This document shows positions 11,690-25,663 of a stretch of DNA of 64,000 bases, one piece after another. Each line of letters starts with the position of its first letter. Within the stretch, counting starts at the first letter, position 1. Location: positions 682,001 through 746,000 of the forward strand of contig JALIZF010001826.1 of NCBI GenBank assembly GCA_029948255.1, read 5' to 3'. The position numbers and the translations under genes were made by a program. The DNA comes from Telmatactis stephensoni (taxonomy: Eukaryota > Cnidaria > Anthozoa > Actiniaria > Isophelliidae). The notes below the pieces were generated by a model. It saw only the letters and a program-made list of their open reading frames with translations. It was not told the DNA's origin and searched no databases.

Positions 11690-12845
11690 GTCGTCGTCGT
11701 CCACATCATTTCGTCGTCGATGCTTAAGCTCCCTAATATATGATCTCTTCCAACATTGAGGGGCAATTCCCGAGGAGAGCAACGTGTTAAAGATCGTGGC
11801 TACAGGGAGTGCAAGCTCGTAGGCAAAATCTTTTAGGATTCGGGCAGGTATTTCATCGGGTCCCGATGCTTTATTGGAGTTCAAAGCCAAGAGTTTTTCA
11901 CAGACTTCGTGGGGGTGAATTGTAGGAAGAGGATCCGCATCAGGCGGGGGAGGTGATAGGCTCTCTGTGTCTAGCTCAGGGATGTCCACGTTGACTGATA
12001 AAAAGAATTTGTTGAGCGTGTCAGCAATCGTGGCTGGTTCGGTCAAGGTAGAACCGTAGTTCTCTATGAGGATGGAATGGTTATTTTTGCTTCTACCAGA
12101 CAAGGTGTTAACTGCATGCCACCATCTTCGACAGTCGTTGGGGGCGAGTCTTCTGAGTAAAATGTGTTCTTGCTGCTATGAATTTCATACTTGACTCTGT
12201 TTCTGAAGTATCGCCACTTAACTTGGTCATTGCTGTGATAAGCCTTCTGACGTGCGCGGACGAGTCTTTTTTATGGCCGGTGTTATCCAGGGTTTGTCAG
12301 TCTTATGACATCTTACAGACCTTAAGGGGAAGAATCGCTCAATAGCTGATGACAAGGATGAAGTGAAGTGGTCTGTGAGTTCGTCTACTGTCGGGTTCCA
12401 AAGGTTGCCAAACCAGTTGACTTCAGAGATCCAACGCCCAAAGGCATCGACCGTGCATAGGAGCGTAAGCACCGCTTAGTGATATTACTACCAGATTGAA
12501 TACCTTGAGAAAATTTGAGAGACCAATAGGATCACTATAATGCTCAGAAAAATTACTTATAATACGATCTAAAATATTGTTACCCCGGGTGGGGCACTGA
12601 ACTACTTGTTTTAAGTTATGGCAGGAAACTATATCAGAAAAATCTAAATCGTTGAAATCACCTAAGATAATTGCTGCACAATTTGGAGATAAATTACATA
12701 TAAAATCTAGAGTTTGCACTATAAAGTCTGATAAGTTCCTTTGTTCTTGCATCGATCTACCAGGGGGGTTATACACAGCACCCAAGAGAATCCCACTCGG
12801 TAGGGTCTTGGAAGACGGTGCGGGCGAATCCACAACCACAGACAT
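11690..12845 (-). mobile_element. Degraded LINE fragment (endonuclease to start of RT)
   Basis: Minus-strand frames 12845-12423, 12472-12227 and 12103-11690 cover successive parts of a non-LTR retrotransposon polyprotein with frameshifts between them: endonuclease motifs LLGAVYNPPGRS, AAIILGDFND and NNILDRII; then the linker; then the reverse transcriptase entry NKASGPDEIPARILKDFA and PQCWKRS. The catalytic core of the RT and the 3' end are missing, so it is dead. Confidence 0.8.
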
Positions 12846-13159
12846 TTCTTTCGATTAAAAACCTTAAAATTCATAATAAAATGCTGCTTGATTTAAAATA
12901 CAACTTTTTGATTTAGAGTAAATAGCTCTCAATTTGGATCGAATTTGGACTTGAAAACCTGGCTGCGCTTTCCCGCATGCACGTGGCACTAGATAGTGGA
13001 AATGTTGAACTTTTCTTCGAATTTGTTTCGCTTTCCAAGCCCTAGGTCCTAATTTGAGTATTCCAAACCAACAAAAATTTGTAGTTATTTTATTTGAAGT
13101 CAAGGTGTTAGTTATTCGCGCGCACAACGAATTTTTTACTCAAAGCTGTGAACTGGCAA

Positions 13160-13384
13160 TTTTGATGCTCGGCTGATTCAATCGAAAGAAAAAGCCTTGC
13201 GTGCTTTCTTCAATATTAATCGTATCATTGATTTTACTAAACCTAAACCTCAACAGGCTCAAAAACGTTTTGACACAATGATTTCTCCCACATTAACACA
13301 TGTTAGTGAAGATTGGGAAGTCTATCAAAAACTCGACTTTACAAAATGGGATAAAAGTCAAACTGAAAAAATGCACACTTGAGA
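13160..13384 (+). mobile_element. LINE reverse-transcriptase C-terminal fragment
   Basis: The frame through 13197-13382 encodes ALRAFFNINRIIDFTKP, FDTMISPTLTHVSEDWEVYQ and KWDKSQTEKMHT, matching the thumb-like region after the RT core of many LINEs (the LFDxxIxPILTYxSEVWG pattern). It is preceded by a stop and ends early. Not a gene. Confidence 0.65.
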
Positions 13385-13602
13385 TTTTGTAACTTTTATA
13401 GACCGGAATTTGTGGAATTTTGGAGCAGATAGTAAGAATATAGAATAAATTAATTAGCAAACCGTGAGGGTTTTACCTTGGCAGCTCAAACGTCGACTCG
13501 ATGTAGTTGCTTACTTTTGAACGCTTATTGAATTATACCTAGTGCAGCAAAGACAATGACACTTGGCAGCAGTTATGCTAAGATCTTGTTCTATCCCATA
13601 TT

Positions 13603-14590
13603 AGTAAAAATCTACTAGTATTCTAATGCAAATCTCGCATTCTGATTGGCTACTCTACTCACCTTCTATCACTATTAGAAAGTGAGTAGAGAAAATAGGG
13701 ATTCGTGATTTGCAAATTATCCGCAAATTTCTATAGATAAATCATGGTTTTTAATCATATTTGCCATAAATACCACGAGTGATATTTATACAAAACAACA
13801 CGTACAAATGTTGATATATAAGCAGGTAAATTTTTGCGATTTTGATGAAAAAACTGACAGCGAGTTCAATCACCGATCTCTATATACGGACCGTACTTCC
13901 CAAAGTGAAAAAAGTGGCTTTCAAGTCTAAACTGTCTAAGATAACTCAATAGTATTCAAGTACAATAGCAAAATTTAGTGAAAAATTGCTTTGTTTTCGC
14001 TTTTGGTCGATTTTCGGCGTGAATGACTTCAAAGTCACAGAAAAACAAACTCTCAGGAAGCGAGCAAGTAGTCACTTGTGAGGACAAAAACGGTATTGTT
14101 TGAAAAAAAGATGAAACAAAACACTTTCTAAATTAGATAAACAGGGAATACATAAGTATAGAATAACTTTTCATTACCTTTCAATAACGTTTCTGCAGGA
14201 TTCCTTCGTGTTAAAGCTAGTAATTTGAAATTAAGCTTCACTTTCACCAAATCAGTTCATGACGAGCAGGTCGGTCAGCTCGGTCTTTTTTCGTCTTTTC
14301 GCCCCGAATGATACAAAGAAATTTCCACAAGCATCAGATAATCCGTAATGCTTTTGTTTTTTGAACTTTTTGACTTTCTTCTTTGATCAAAATCACTTCT
14401 TTTTAGTGGAAGAAAGCTTCACAGCTGGACTAACTGCCGATTTTCCTCGGCTCCCAAAAGAAATACAGTTGCCATGGAAACTATAATTTTTTATGCGTAG
14501 CTTTCCGAAATTTCTCAGTTTTTCAGGTTAAAAATTATTACCAAATTTCATTTTATAAATTTTGCATTAGAATACTAGTAGATTTTTACT
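13603..14590. mobile_element. ~1-kb inverted-repeat element, relative of the 29-32 kb element
   Basis: AGTAAAAATCTACTAGTATTC at the left edge is repeated inverted at 14561-14590. Its interior (GGATTCGTGATTTGCAAATT near 13698; the patch from AAATTTAGTG near 13973 to the right end) recurs with small changes inside the element at 29372-32019. No coding frame. TSD not resolved. Confidence 0.65.
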
Positions 14591-14594
14591 AAAA

Positions 14595-14699
14595 CAATTA
14601 GACTACTCGTTCTCGTTTTCCATCGGCTTTGATAGTTGACTCGGGCTTCGCCGTCGTCAACTATCAGCCGATAGAAAACTTGAACTCGTAGTCTAATTG
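14595..14699. repeat. Palindrome, ~105 bp
   Basis: CAATTAGACTACTCGTTCTC ... GAACTCGTAGTCTAATTG with inner arms TCGGCTTTGATAGTTGAC and GTCAACTATCAGCCGA. Half of the same sequence lies at the right end of the 29-32 kb element (31855-31900). Confidence 0.75.
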
Positions 14700-16537
14700 T
14701 TAACTAGAAATTTCAGGAAACAGTTCGACAGAATTTGTAAAAGTCGAGGTAATACAAATTTGTAACTTTTACCTCGTGGTCACAATAATTAACTCTTCAA
14801 GTTTGCTTGAGGATAACATTGGCGTTTAGCTTCTCGTGCCTCCATATTTTACCCACAGGTTACAATAGCCATTTGTCTTCCTTAATTATAGCAGATATGG
14901 TTCTCGCTGTTTTTGAAATTTTGTTGAGATTTTTGGCGGTACTTTTGACAACATAATTTTGCGTTGTAACAGGCAGCGCAAATTTTGTATCGCAACTTCT
15001 AAGCCTATGCCTTTCTACTTGATTAACGAAATAAGAAAAAGATTCACCTTAGAATTTTGGATTTATGACCAATTTTGCTCATAAAGCCATTTTACAAAAT
15101 CGTCTGATATCTCGAATTATTTGATCTAATTCGCAGAAAAATAATTACCAGTACAAATTTCAAGGCTTGTAGACAAATGGCTACAAATTTCTCAGAAATC
15201 GGACAAGTTTTTGATATCAAAAAGACGCGATTGAAATTCATGCCTGATAAACAAATCAACAGCTAGGTACGGGCCACCTTAAGTGGGGAAAATGCACTTG
15301 TGTATCACTGACATAACATTCCCTTAAACCTTCGTGTGAAAAATACGTTCACAATGGTTATATTTGAAATGGGCGATCTAAAATGCGACTAAATTCGTAA
15401 TATATTCCAATTCAAAGGTTGAGACGAGACGCAGTCAAGTGGTTTGAATGCTTTTATCACCGTATTTTGATGTTCTTACAGAACATTTAGAATCCCTTTT
15501 TATTGGCATATATTATATTATATTATATATACATTTATAGAAATATTTCAACCATTCAGAACGCGCGTATTTTTTATGACGTCATCTGTGCATGTAAACG
15601 TAATCACATACAACTCGACCTGTCAGGGCGCGCGTAGTATATATATCTATCGCGTAATATACATATCACATAAATTTCACTATCTTTACAGAAAACTGCG
15701 TTTCGTTTGGTTGTGAACGGTATAATTTATTGATACTTATTTATGTCTTGTTTTCCATTTTCTGGAACCAGCCGCTCTAGTACGGCTAGTAAATGGTACA
15801 GGTCAGTTTTTAGCATTAGCCGGGACTAAGAAACGATGTGTACCAATAAATAACTAGCCGTTCTGGCTGGCTAATGGAAAATGTCCTCAGATTGTAGAGT
15901 TCCAACCGTTTTTTTTTTAATAGAGGCATCATTCCATACCACATTTTTTATGAATCAGTTTTAGCGGCACACACCTAAATCACATTACTCTTTGGGATAG
16001 GTGATGAGTATCCAAAGGCGTGGAAACACCGCAGTCAAACGAATGTGCACGTTCTACACTTAGGTGACAGAACAGTGAATTTGTATGGGAAAACAATTCA
16101 AAGTCAGTTTAAAAGAAACTCCGTTAATATTTGCTGTGGAACTGAGAAGAATATGGTCCGTTTCAATTTTATCTTCGTTTTTACACCTCAAGAATTCTTT
16201 ATACATCTTGAGATATTAAATTGTCGCGGGAATCTACTCGCTCTTATTTGTAGTTACACTAGTTACACTCATAAACAACAAACAAAATACGCTTTTGGAG
16301 CACGCTAATTAAAGGAGACTTAATATTATTTCTTATAAATTGATCAGTTTTGAACACTGAATCGACCAAAAACCCTAATGTATATAAATGCAAATTCACT
16401 GCTCTTTCACCTAATTACTGCGTGTGCGCAATCGTTGTTAGGTGTTAGGCGTGGTTGGACAAATGATCAAGAAAAGTCGGTTTAGGTCAAAGCCGCGGAG
16501 GAACTGCATGGATAAGAACCGCAGAACCGTTTTCTGG
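14700..16537. other. Intergenic, no gene recognised
   Basis: A/T-rich. An imperfect inverted repeat at about 15767-15882 (CATTTTCTGG with CCAGCCG and ACTAGCCG on opposite arms) looks like an old MITE. The open frame at 16045-16308 shows no family motif. This stretch is downstream of the SLC16-like gene. Confidence 0.45.
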
Positions 16538-19500
16538 TTACTTTGCAGAAATCGGCTCTTTCTCGTTTGGCATTTCAGGATTTAGAAGGGTTAGGTCTGA
16601 CGTATGCTCGTTTGTCTCATCATGATTTGTCTCTAAAGGTTCTTCATTTTTCTCGTCTCCCTCGTTAGGATGCAAAGGAGTTGTTTCTAATGGTTTCTCT
16701 TCCTCATTCTCATACATACAGTTGAGAGGGGCTTCTGGTATCGTGTGTGTTTCAGGAGATCTCCAATAACCAACTTCTTGTGCTTTTATACTTTCCATCC
16801 ACGGGTTGAAGCAATATTGTAGGAAAGGAAGGAAGAATGCCAACAAACAAATCCCTCCAGCTGCAAAAAATGCAGGTTTGTAAGATCCAGCTTGATCAAG
16901 CAATAAAACCTGGCCAAAAGAAAATCACTGAAAATCAATAACTGGCAAAAGCCAATAATTCTGCCAATGATAACGGCAGAGGACGATAGAAATCACGACT
17001 TATCATAGTAGTGAACATAACTGCACTAAATGGCCAATTTTGATTTATTCCTCTTTGAAAATGTTTCACAAGCTTTCTCGCTTATTTAGATCTGATCTGG
17101 CGCGCGGATTTTCTATTGCTACGGGCTAAACTGAAAAACGAAATTTAATTTTTCCCCCTTTTTCGACAAATAATTCAAAATGGAATATTTGGAAGACTCT
17201 CTAAATATATAGTTCATATATCGGTCAACTCCCATCTTAGCAATTATCTTTAGCAGTAGAACATTATCATATTATATCTGTCAATTCATCTTAGCAATTA
17301 TTTTATTTCATGTTTGTTAACATCAAACTGAATGGTTTCATCTTCAATTTGTGAACGGGATACAAAATTTCCGCAAAATCGGTGACACAATTTTCTATGT
17401 CAAAGTCTTCACCTATCAATATTCATTTCTTCAAAAAGTTATTACTTTAATTCAGAATTGCATGAGGTCGTCCTTTCAGATAAAAACCGCTCATTCCATC
17501 CGCACGTGATTTGCATGATCTAGCCATCTTAGGCGTCTCCCACTCGAAAGTTGGTCGCCACAAACAAAAGCAAAAAATGTCCAGCTAATTACAATAGTGT
17601 ATGATGATATATATGTTTTAATAATGTAAAATAATTATAATAATCACTTTTAATCCACCAGAGAGAAATGTAATTGCTTGGAGTACCTCAAGGATCACGC
17701 ATCAGGCCTCTTATGAATTATGTTTTATTATCTGCCGCCCCTTATGACAAAACGATGTGTGAATAACTATATTCCGACTCTTAAGTCGAAGTCTCGATTC
17801 CTAATGAAATGACACTCACAGTCATAATAGCTTTTCTAAACAATTCGGAAGTGTGCTAGATTCTTATTTTAACTGCTAATGCAGAGAATATCAATTCTTG
17901 TGATCTTTAAAAAATACGCAATTTAAGCCTTTTGGCTGAAATGAGTAATTTTAAAAAGTAAAGCATCTCTCTCCATTTGGTATTAATTCAGCCTTTTTGG
18001 TTGCAATGTAATTTTGTAATAAGCATTAGTCTAATACCCTGACTTACGGAACCTCTTAAAAGGCTTCCACACAGGCCGGCTCTTTGGAGTGCCTCAAGTG
18101 TCACTTTATATAAAAAACATGCAAGCTGTATCTTAAAATCATGTGAAATGTTAGGAATACAGCAAACCTTCACAGGTGTTCTTCAAAGAACCGTCAGTTT
18201 TATTGTCCACCGGATTAAACCAAATCATGACAAAATATATATATCACTTTCTTATAATTAAGCCTTGGCCTTTAGTCGGAGTATAAGAGAGTAAAGAATT
18301 CATGGGTGGCTTTAAATAGGAGTAATTAGCCAATAGGAAAATGAGTGCTCGAGATATGCAAAAGTACAGAAAGCATCATTAAAAACTATATATACCTCAC
18401 GTATTTGTAGATAGTGGAAAGCTAAGTATTTACATTTGAAGACACAAAACAATCATATTCACGCGCGAATTGGACGTTGATGTTGACGATAATTCGCAAA
18501 AATCTATCAATATATATTTTTAATTTTCTGATATGTTATAGCTTTGATAAAAACTATTTTAATAAAGAGAAAAACAGTACAGGTCAGAGAGCTACGTTTT
18601 CTGTTAAAAAACCTTGTTGAATACCGCTGCGTCACATTTGTCACATTGAAATACAGGAAGCCCGGTCAAATTTGGCTATCAATGCGCACACAAAACATGC
18701 GCAAAAGCTATCAACACAACAAAGCAAGATTACAACCAGGAGAGTAGTCAGAGCTTAACTATGAAACCTTTATAGTTTATTTAGAAGTTAACGCACTCAG
18801 CGAGTGAATTATCGGGATTTACAATCTCGATAATTCACGAGCAAAGAGTGCGTTAACTTTTTATTATTCAATTTGAATACACTGTAGAAGCAGGCTAACA
18901 CTGTGAGTACGACATCTAAGATCACTAGAAATAACTCAAGTCAATCTTAAGTTAATTCAAAACTTAGCTTAATAGCATTTGGTTATTTTAACAATACAAA
19001 ATACACTTTTCAAAATAAAGCTTCTGGAAAATTACCGTGATACAAGAGCTTTATAGATTAAAGATACTAAACAGTTCTCAGAATCCATGTTTACAGCCTG
19101 CTCTGTAAAATTGAAATCATCGGCATATAAACAAGAACTACTTTTTTGGATTGTTAAAAGTGATTCAGCACTGAGTCCTACTGGAACTTTGTCAATGAAG
19201 CTGGGTCTAGAAAATTATCGCTGGAGTTTTGCATATTGGTTTAAACTGGCGACTTACGGTTGAAACGCTGCTAAACTCTGGTACAAGAAGTAAAGTAGTT
19301 GTCGTCTGTCGATGAGCCGAAGGCTTAAGTACTCGTTTGGCGTTTTCTTCGATTTCTGATAAAATTTCTTTACCCCATCTGAGAGAAGTTGTGGCGACAG
19401 TCTTTCTAAACTTTCTATGAGATAGGTTTTGGATAATCAGTCTAAAAAGCAGTAAATATTAAGATGAATTTGGAAAGCCGGCGGACTGGCTGTTTTCAAG

Positions 19501-22500
19501 CCGGTGAAATATGTTGATCTCAGTAAGCTTACTCCAAAAACTTCAATTACAGTTTACCTAAAAACAGGCACGCCAAGCAGTCTTCCTTTTGTTTTAAGTA
19601 TGCTTGTTAATCTTCTCTTTTCCGAAAAATCCTCAAATTTATCACCAGGAGCAGTTTTTCTTTCTCACTGTGCATTGTCGCCGTTTATTGTTAGTTTTTA
19701 TTACGTCGGTACTATTATGTCGTGACGTGTTGCACGTCATAACAACACGTCACGTGGTACAAACTGAGCAATCAGAAAATCAGAATTTGTACAGTGTATG
19801 AAAATTGAATAATAAAATGATTTATAGTTTCAAACTTGATAGTTTACCTACTAAAGGAGGTCCTGTTAAGTTACCAATCGACGTACAGAATTGACCACAA
19901 GAGAACGACACAGACCGTAATCTTGGCTCAACAGTTCTCAACAGCAGTACCACAAGAGTTGCCAAAAGAATACCCATCCCTAAACCCAGGAATATTGAAT
20001 AGATGATAAAATGGTAGAACTCAGTGGCTAATGGAACGAGCAGCATACTCATAGCAAGGCTTAGGCAGCCAACTTGGTTAAGGTGAAGAGGGTTGAGTGA
20101 CGGAATGTCAATCACTCTACCTCCAATCAGAGATGAAAACAAGGATGATATACCAATGACTATGAAGAGATTGGAGGCTTTAGTCGGTGGAATACCGACC
20201 TCTTTACAATAATTAACCTAGAATGGAAGCAACAGGTATCATTAAAGATGAATCAATTGAGTAGATGGTAAGAGAACGAGCATCCAGTTTATCTTGTAAT
20301 CGCGCTTTATATATATAGGTTATTGGTCGACTAACCAGCGAATACAGCTGTGTATTTTTACGAGTCACGCTGTACTTGGGCGAGCCTTTAGGCGAGCCAA
20401 AATGCAAGTGACAAGTAAAGATTCACAGCTGTATTCCCTGGTTTATCGACCAATAAAATGTTTATCATACAATTCTGCAAAAATCAATATAAATGATGTC
20501 GTTTTTATTGCCACTTTTGACTTTATTTAGGGAGCGGATTTGAATCGGGAAGCCATTCAAATGTTACTAACCGAATATGGTTTCATATTTTTCGCGTTCA
20601 TGTGTATATTACGTGCGTTCTTTTGAGAATTGTATAATAAAGTATGATACACATGATAAGAGGATGTATCAGAAATCGCCCGTACATTCTCATCTCAAAA
20701 AGAAATATTTTACTGTAAGCTTGTTACGCATACAAAACAACAAGAGATAGGATTTAATAGGATAAGACCTGTCCTGTAATGGAATTTGGCAAGAACCGAC
20801 AAACAGAACTAGAAAACAGTATTACCATAGAGAAAGTTATTGAAAAGACAAATGTAGCAAAATGCACTTATTAAGCGGTAGATTGTGATTTGCAACATTT
20901 TTGATATTGCACTGACAAGGTAGGAATAAAAAAGAAGCTATTATACCGTTTATATTAACTTTCTCTATTTCTTCTCTTACTTTTCATCTTCGTTAGTGCC
21001 TTCGTTAGTTTAAACAAACGGATTTCTAGCAATATGGCGATGGAAGTAATGTCAATACTCACCAAATGCACATATGACACGAAAGCTGTAAGCGTTTGCA
21101 TGACTAACGAAACGACTGATATGACATACTGAGGGCGTCTAACAACCGCTTTCACTCCTACGCAGAATGCTACCTTCTTTTCTTCAACTTCTACATCTTC
21201 GTCTTCTCTGCGTATTGTATCTTTCTTTACATTTGGATCAAAACTAAGTAACAACATAGATGCCACAATCAAAGGAAAGGCTATAATTCTAAACATCCAT
21301 CGCAAACCATACACGTTCAACAAGAGCTGAAGAAGAGGACCAATGGAAAGCACGCCAATATTTATTCCGCCAGTAAAGATCCCAATGGCGAGACCCTGCC
21401 TTTTCTTGAAGTATCGAGTAATAGCTTCTATGGATGACGTGAAGAGCATAGAACAACCCAATCCGAAGAAAATACTGTAACTGAAGAATATTTGCACAAG
21501 ACTCGTGGTGAAAGATGTCAAGATTAAGCTGGCAAAGCACATGGCGGTACCAAGTAGAGCTCCAAAGCGGATGTTGATGACAGCAACAAGTTTTGAACAG
21601 AGTGTGATACCAGCGAAGGCTAGGTACCCTGGTACAGATCCTGTCCAAGCTAGAAGGAATAAGAAACAATAGACAATTTTTAAGTCGCAGATATTTCACT
21701 TTCCGATGAAGGAACGGAAGAGGGGAAGAAACGAGGTGGGGAAGGAAGGAGAGAAAAGGCAAGGAAGGAAGGAACAACAACAACAACAACAATTCTTTAT
21801 TTGCACTCAAATTAACAAAAACAGATTTTAACAATTACAAGTTACAAAGAGATAAATAAATAAACTTTCAAATAAGATATAAGATATGAGAAATAAGATA
21901 TGATAAGATATGATAAATTAATTATTAATTTACAAGAGATTTTACAAGAGATTTTTTTTTTTACAAGAGATTTTTTAATTAGAAAAGATTTTTTTTCTTT
22001 TTTTTAAACATATATATATCTATATATCTATATATATATTAGGATTCAATTATTGATGATGGTGGTGCTGGAGAGCTGAAGTAACTATAAGTTTTCGAGT
22101 CAGCTCCCCAAGTGTTGAAGTCAATAGATGTAGCGACAATAGAAGTGACAACAAGTAAAGTATATATATATGAATGCATGCATATGCATGTAAATCTAGA
22201 TCTTACCTATACATATGATTGCAAACATATATCTTTAATTTTCTTTAGAAAAGATTTTCTAGGAAGTAATTTAATGTTTTTGTCAATTGAATTCCAAATT
22301 TTTGAACAAGAGAATTTTAGAGAAAATTTACCAAAGTTCGTTGAAACAGGAGGTAAATGGTAGCCAAGTACTGAAGAACGTGTATTATACTGATGAATTT
22401 CAGAGATTGTCTTAAAATAATTTGAAAATGCATCAGGTAAGTTGTTATTATGATAGTCATATATAAACATACATTTTTGCAAGTAAACAATGTCTTTTAG

Positions 22501-25273
22501 TTGGAGGATTCCTAAATATCTATATAAAGGAGGAGCATGAGCTTGAAAATCTGAGAAAGTAATAATTCGTAAGACCTTATTGTTTAGCACATGTAATTGA
22601 TTAAGTCGAGATTCGTATGTATTACCCCATGTAGCTATACCATATTGAAGATAAGGGTATACTAATGAAAAACATACTTTTTTTAGAGAATCAAGATCTA
22701 AGTAATGTCTTAATTTAGAAATAATTCCTATGTTTTTTGCAACTTTCTTACAAATGACATTGATATGATCTGTCCAAGTCAGCCTATTATCAATATATAC
22801 TCCTAAATATTTAAAGGAATTGGTTTCTTGAAGTAAGTGACCATCTAAAATTATACTAGTAGTTAGGGTTTGTTTCCTTCCTGAGGCAATTATCATATAT
22901 TTTGACTTTTTAATGTTTAATGAGAGTTTATTTCAGTTGCTTTTAGCCAGTTGGAAATGTTAATTAATTCACTATTCATTTGTTGTGTCAATGTGAAACC
23001 ATCTTTTCCTTCAAGGAATAGATTTGTATCATCAGCAAACAAACGTATATTTAGAATTTTACTACAATTAGCTATGTCATTTATATATATTAGAAATAAT
23101 AAGGGACCAAGGTTAGACCCCTGAGGTATCCCACAAAGGAGACTTTTGACTGACGACTGAGTTCCATTAAGATCAACAAACTGTAGACGGTCTTTAAGGT
23201 ATGATTGAAACCAGTCAAATGCTGTACCCCTAACACCATAGTGTAACAATTTAGATAAAGTATCTGATGGTTTACTGTGTCAAAAGCTTTAGAGAAGTCC
23301 ATAAAAACACCAAAAGTATATAACCCATTATCTAATGCATGAACTAGGAGATTATCCACTATTTCAATTAAAGCCAAAAAAGTAGAATGGCTTTTTCTAA
23401 AACCAAATTGATATTTGTACAGAATGCAATGTTTGTCAAGATAAGACATTAGACGAATATACATTAATTTTTCCAAAATTTTTGAAAAGGGTGAGAGAAT
23501 AGAGATAGGACGATAATTTGTTAAAGTATATGGGCAATCTCCCTTGTGTAATGGAATAATTCTTGACATTTTTAGCTCATCAGGGAATATACCATCTATA
23601 AAAGACTGGTTAAAAATATGACTTAACGGTTCAGTTATGTATAAATTTGCAAGTTTTATTAATTTCATTGGGATTGCATGGGGACCTACAGCTTTTGATG
23701 AATCAAGACTAGATATAAGAGCTTCAATTTCACTAGGGCTGGTTGGAGATATAAAAAAGCTATTCGAATATGATTGGGGGGACAGAAAATCAGAAAATGA
23801 GTTTGTACTTGTGGTTATTTGATTAGCAAGATTAGGACCAATATTCTGAAAGAAATTATTAAACTCTTCAGCAATGTCCTTGGGTGTTTTATATTCTTTA
23901 CCTTCATTTATAATTTTATTTGAAAATGTGTTTCCTTTGGATTTGAATTTTATTATTTGACGTATAAGTTTCCACGTTCCTTTCATATCATTTTTAAGGC
24001 TTGTAAGTTGTTTTTTAAAATACATTTGTTTACTCATTTCTTTGACATGGGTGAGTTTATTAGCGTACTTTTTATAATGACTTTTTTGTGCAACAGTGCC
24101 TTTCACATAAAGTTGGCTATACATCCGTTGTTTATGCTTAATTGATTTTAGTATGCCCGCAGATATCCAGGGTTTTTGAGAAAGCTTTCTTTTTTGTTTA
24201 GACAAACTTTTCAAAGGTACATGTTTATCCCCTACTGATTTAAAGTTATCAAGGAAATTTGAATATGATTTATTGACATCGTCTTCCAGTTCCCAGTTAA
24301 TTTCTTTGATATCTTTTAAAAAGTCCCTTTTCTTTATAGATTTAGATGAGCTTAGATAATTTACTTTGTAGATAATCAAAAAAACTGGTAAATGGTCTGA
24401 AATATCAAATAAGCAAATTCCAGAGGTAAAAGATTTTTGTAAAATATTTGTATAAATATTATCAATTAATGTTTTTGATGTGTCTGTAATACGAGTTGGT
24501 TGGGTAATAACTGGAAAACAAAAATTTGAATATAACATGTCTACATAATCTGATGTTGTTTGGTTAGTTTCACATTTAATGAGATCAATGTTAATATCAC
24601 CAATTATAACCAATTCTTTGTTTGTATTAGAAAGAGAATCTAGCGTTTTTGATAAAGATTCATTGAAATTTGGTACATTGGAATTGGGATGTCTGTAGAT
24701 TATACCTAATACAATTTTTTTTTGTGTTTTAGCAGTTTCAATTTCAATCCATAAATTTTCACATTCGAATGGAGGTAAAATTAAATCATTCCTAAGATGA
24801 TACTGAAGAGAATTGTGAACATAAAGGCCTACACCTCCAGCCATAGTAGGCGAATGTTGTCTAAGAAAGTCATAATTAGGCAAGTCGATATTGATGTAGG
24901 AGTTTTGATTCAATTTCGTTTAGGAAGGAAGGAAGGAAGGAAGGAAGGAAGGAAGGAAGGAAGGAAGGAAGGAAGTAAGGAAGGAAGGAAGGAAGGAGAG
25001 AAGAAGGGAGGAAGGAAGGAAAGAAGGAAGGGAGGGAGGGAACAAGGTTTGTAATTAAATGTTTGATTGCCCAAGCCTCCTACCAGTTGCCTCTCTGGAA
25101 CTGTTAAAATGCTTCATAATGACCGGCATAGGTACAGCAAAGCACTGTGATGTACCAAAAGTTAAAGCCCAAGCAAGTGTTGCTGCCAAACACACTAACC
25201 ATGACCAACAGCTATCTGGTAAGCGAGGTGTGGTGGATCGACTGCAACTTTTTGCGATGACGCTAGAACCCAT
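16538..25273 (-). CDS. Monocarboxylate-transporter-like MFS protein (SLC16 family)
   Basis: Four minus-strand exons join without a break: 25273-25084, 21649-21063, 20217-19852 and 16909-16538, 504 residues, the usual SLC16 length. The family signature of TM1 is recognisable as PDSCWSWLV near residue 20. TM4-5 has RYFKKRQGLAIGIFTGG (the conserved R/K-x-G-x-A-x-G loop); the first half ends with an acidic loop (KKDTIRREDEDVEVEEKK); the second half has GRVID, then RSVSFSCGQFCTSIGNLTGPPL, and a last helix. The C-terminal ~85 residues are hydrophilic and Glu-rich, cytosolic. By family it would move monocarboxylates or related small solutes across the plasma membrane with protons; the substrate cannot be read from sequence. 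The exon 3/4 junction (donor at 19851) is one residue tighter than typical, so an alternative splice is possible. Intron 1 carries a LINE. Confidence 0.88.
16910..19851. other. Intron 3 of the SLC16-like gene
   Basis: No exon or coding element recognised. Short frames at 17988-18173 and 19504-19801 show no motif. A compact palindrome lies at 18785-18859. Confidence 0.5.
18785..18859. repeat. Palindromic MITE-like hairpin, 75 bp
   Basis: AAGTTAACGCACTC ... GAGTGCGTTAACTT with inner arms GAGTGAATTATCGGGAT and ATCTCGATAATTCACGAG. Confidence 0.75.
20319..20456. repeat. Palindromic MITE, ~138 bp
   Basis: Arms GTTATTGGTCGACTAACCAG / CTGGTTTATCGACCAATAAA and CGAATACAGCTGTG / CACAGCTGTATTC. A half-copy lies near 29087-29146, where the flanking TTTTCGCGTTC...GAATTGTATAATAAA block (20594-20640) also recurs (29159-29213). 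It sits in intron 2 of the SLC16-like gene. Confidence 0.7.
21774..24922 (-). mobile_element. 5'-truncated L2/CR1-like LINE in SLC16 intron 1
   Basis: On the minus strand the element starts abruptly at ~24922 within the endonuclease and ends with AATAAAG and a (TTG)n tail at ~21774-21795. Motifs in order: GGVGLYVHNSL, ELVIIGDINIDL, FDISDHLPVFL (endonuclease); GPHAIPMKLIK, FGFRKSHST, VFMDFSKAFDTVNH, IPQGSNLGPLLFL, FADDTNLF (reverse transcriptase with FADD catalytic motif); then a C-terminal region to 22207. Two frameshifts, near 23255 and near 22930, break the polyprotein, so this copy is dead though little decayed. It lies in a GGAA microsatellite, remnants of which flank both ends (21741-21773 and 24923-25048), and is in the same orientation as the host gene. 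Confidence 0.88.
24923..25048 (+). repeat. (GGAA)n microsatellite
   Basis: About 125 bp of AAGG/GGAA repeats with minor interruptions, directly against the 5' end of the LINE; the other side of the same array survives at 21741-21773. Confidence 0.9.
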
Positions 25274-25569
25274 CTCTTACAGTACTCGGGCTAAAAACAA
25301 AAATGTTCGGATAAAATAAGGTTTAAATAGACTAATGATCTCAGTTGTACCCATTTGATGAATACTAAAGCAATTTTTCTCCTTTTTTGTTTGAAGCCAG
25401 CAATATGGTAAAGGCAATCATGGACTATACTCCCTTTCAGGGTTGTGGCTCCACATGCACGGTAAACGTCATTGGGGAATCGGGCCCCGTCCGTGCTAGA
25501 CAAACTGGACAAACAAAGACACAAATATGTTGGAAAGACAGACGACACGACATACAGATATTTTGGTGA

Positions 25570-25584
25570 TAGATAGACAGATAA

Positions 25585-25637
<53 letters not shown>

Positions 25638-25662
25638 TGGACGGACGGACGGACGGACGGAC
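25570..25662 (+). repeat. Compound microsatellite (GACA)n then (GGAC)n
   Basis: Roughly 16 GACA units followed by about 7 GGAC units, ending at the ACAACAACAACAAC block of a LINE-like 3' tail. Confidence 0.9.
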
Positions 25663-25663
25663 A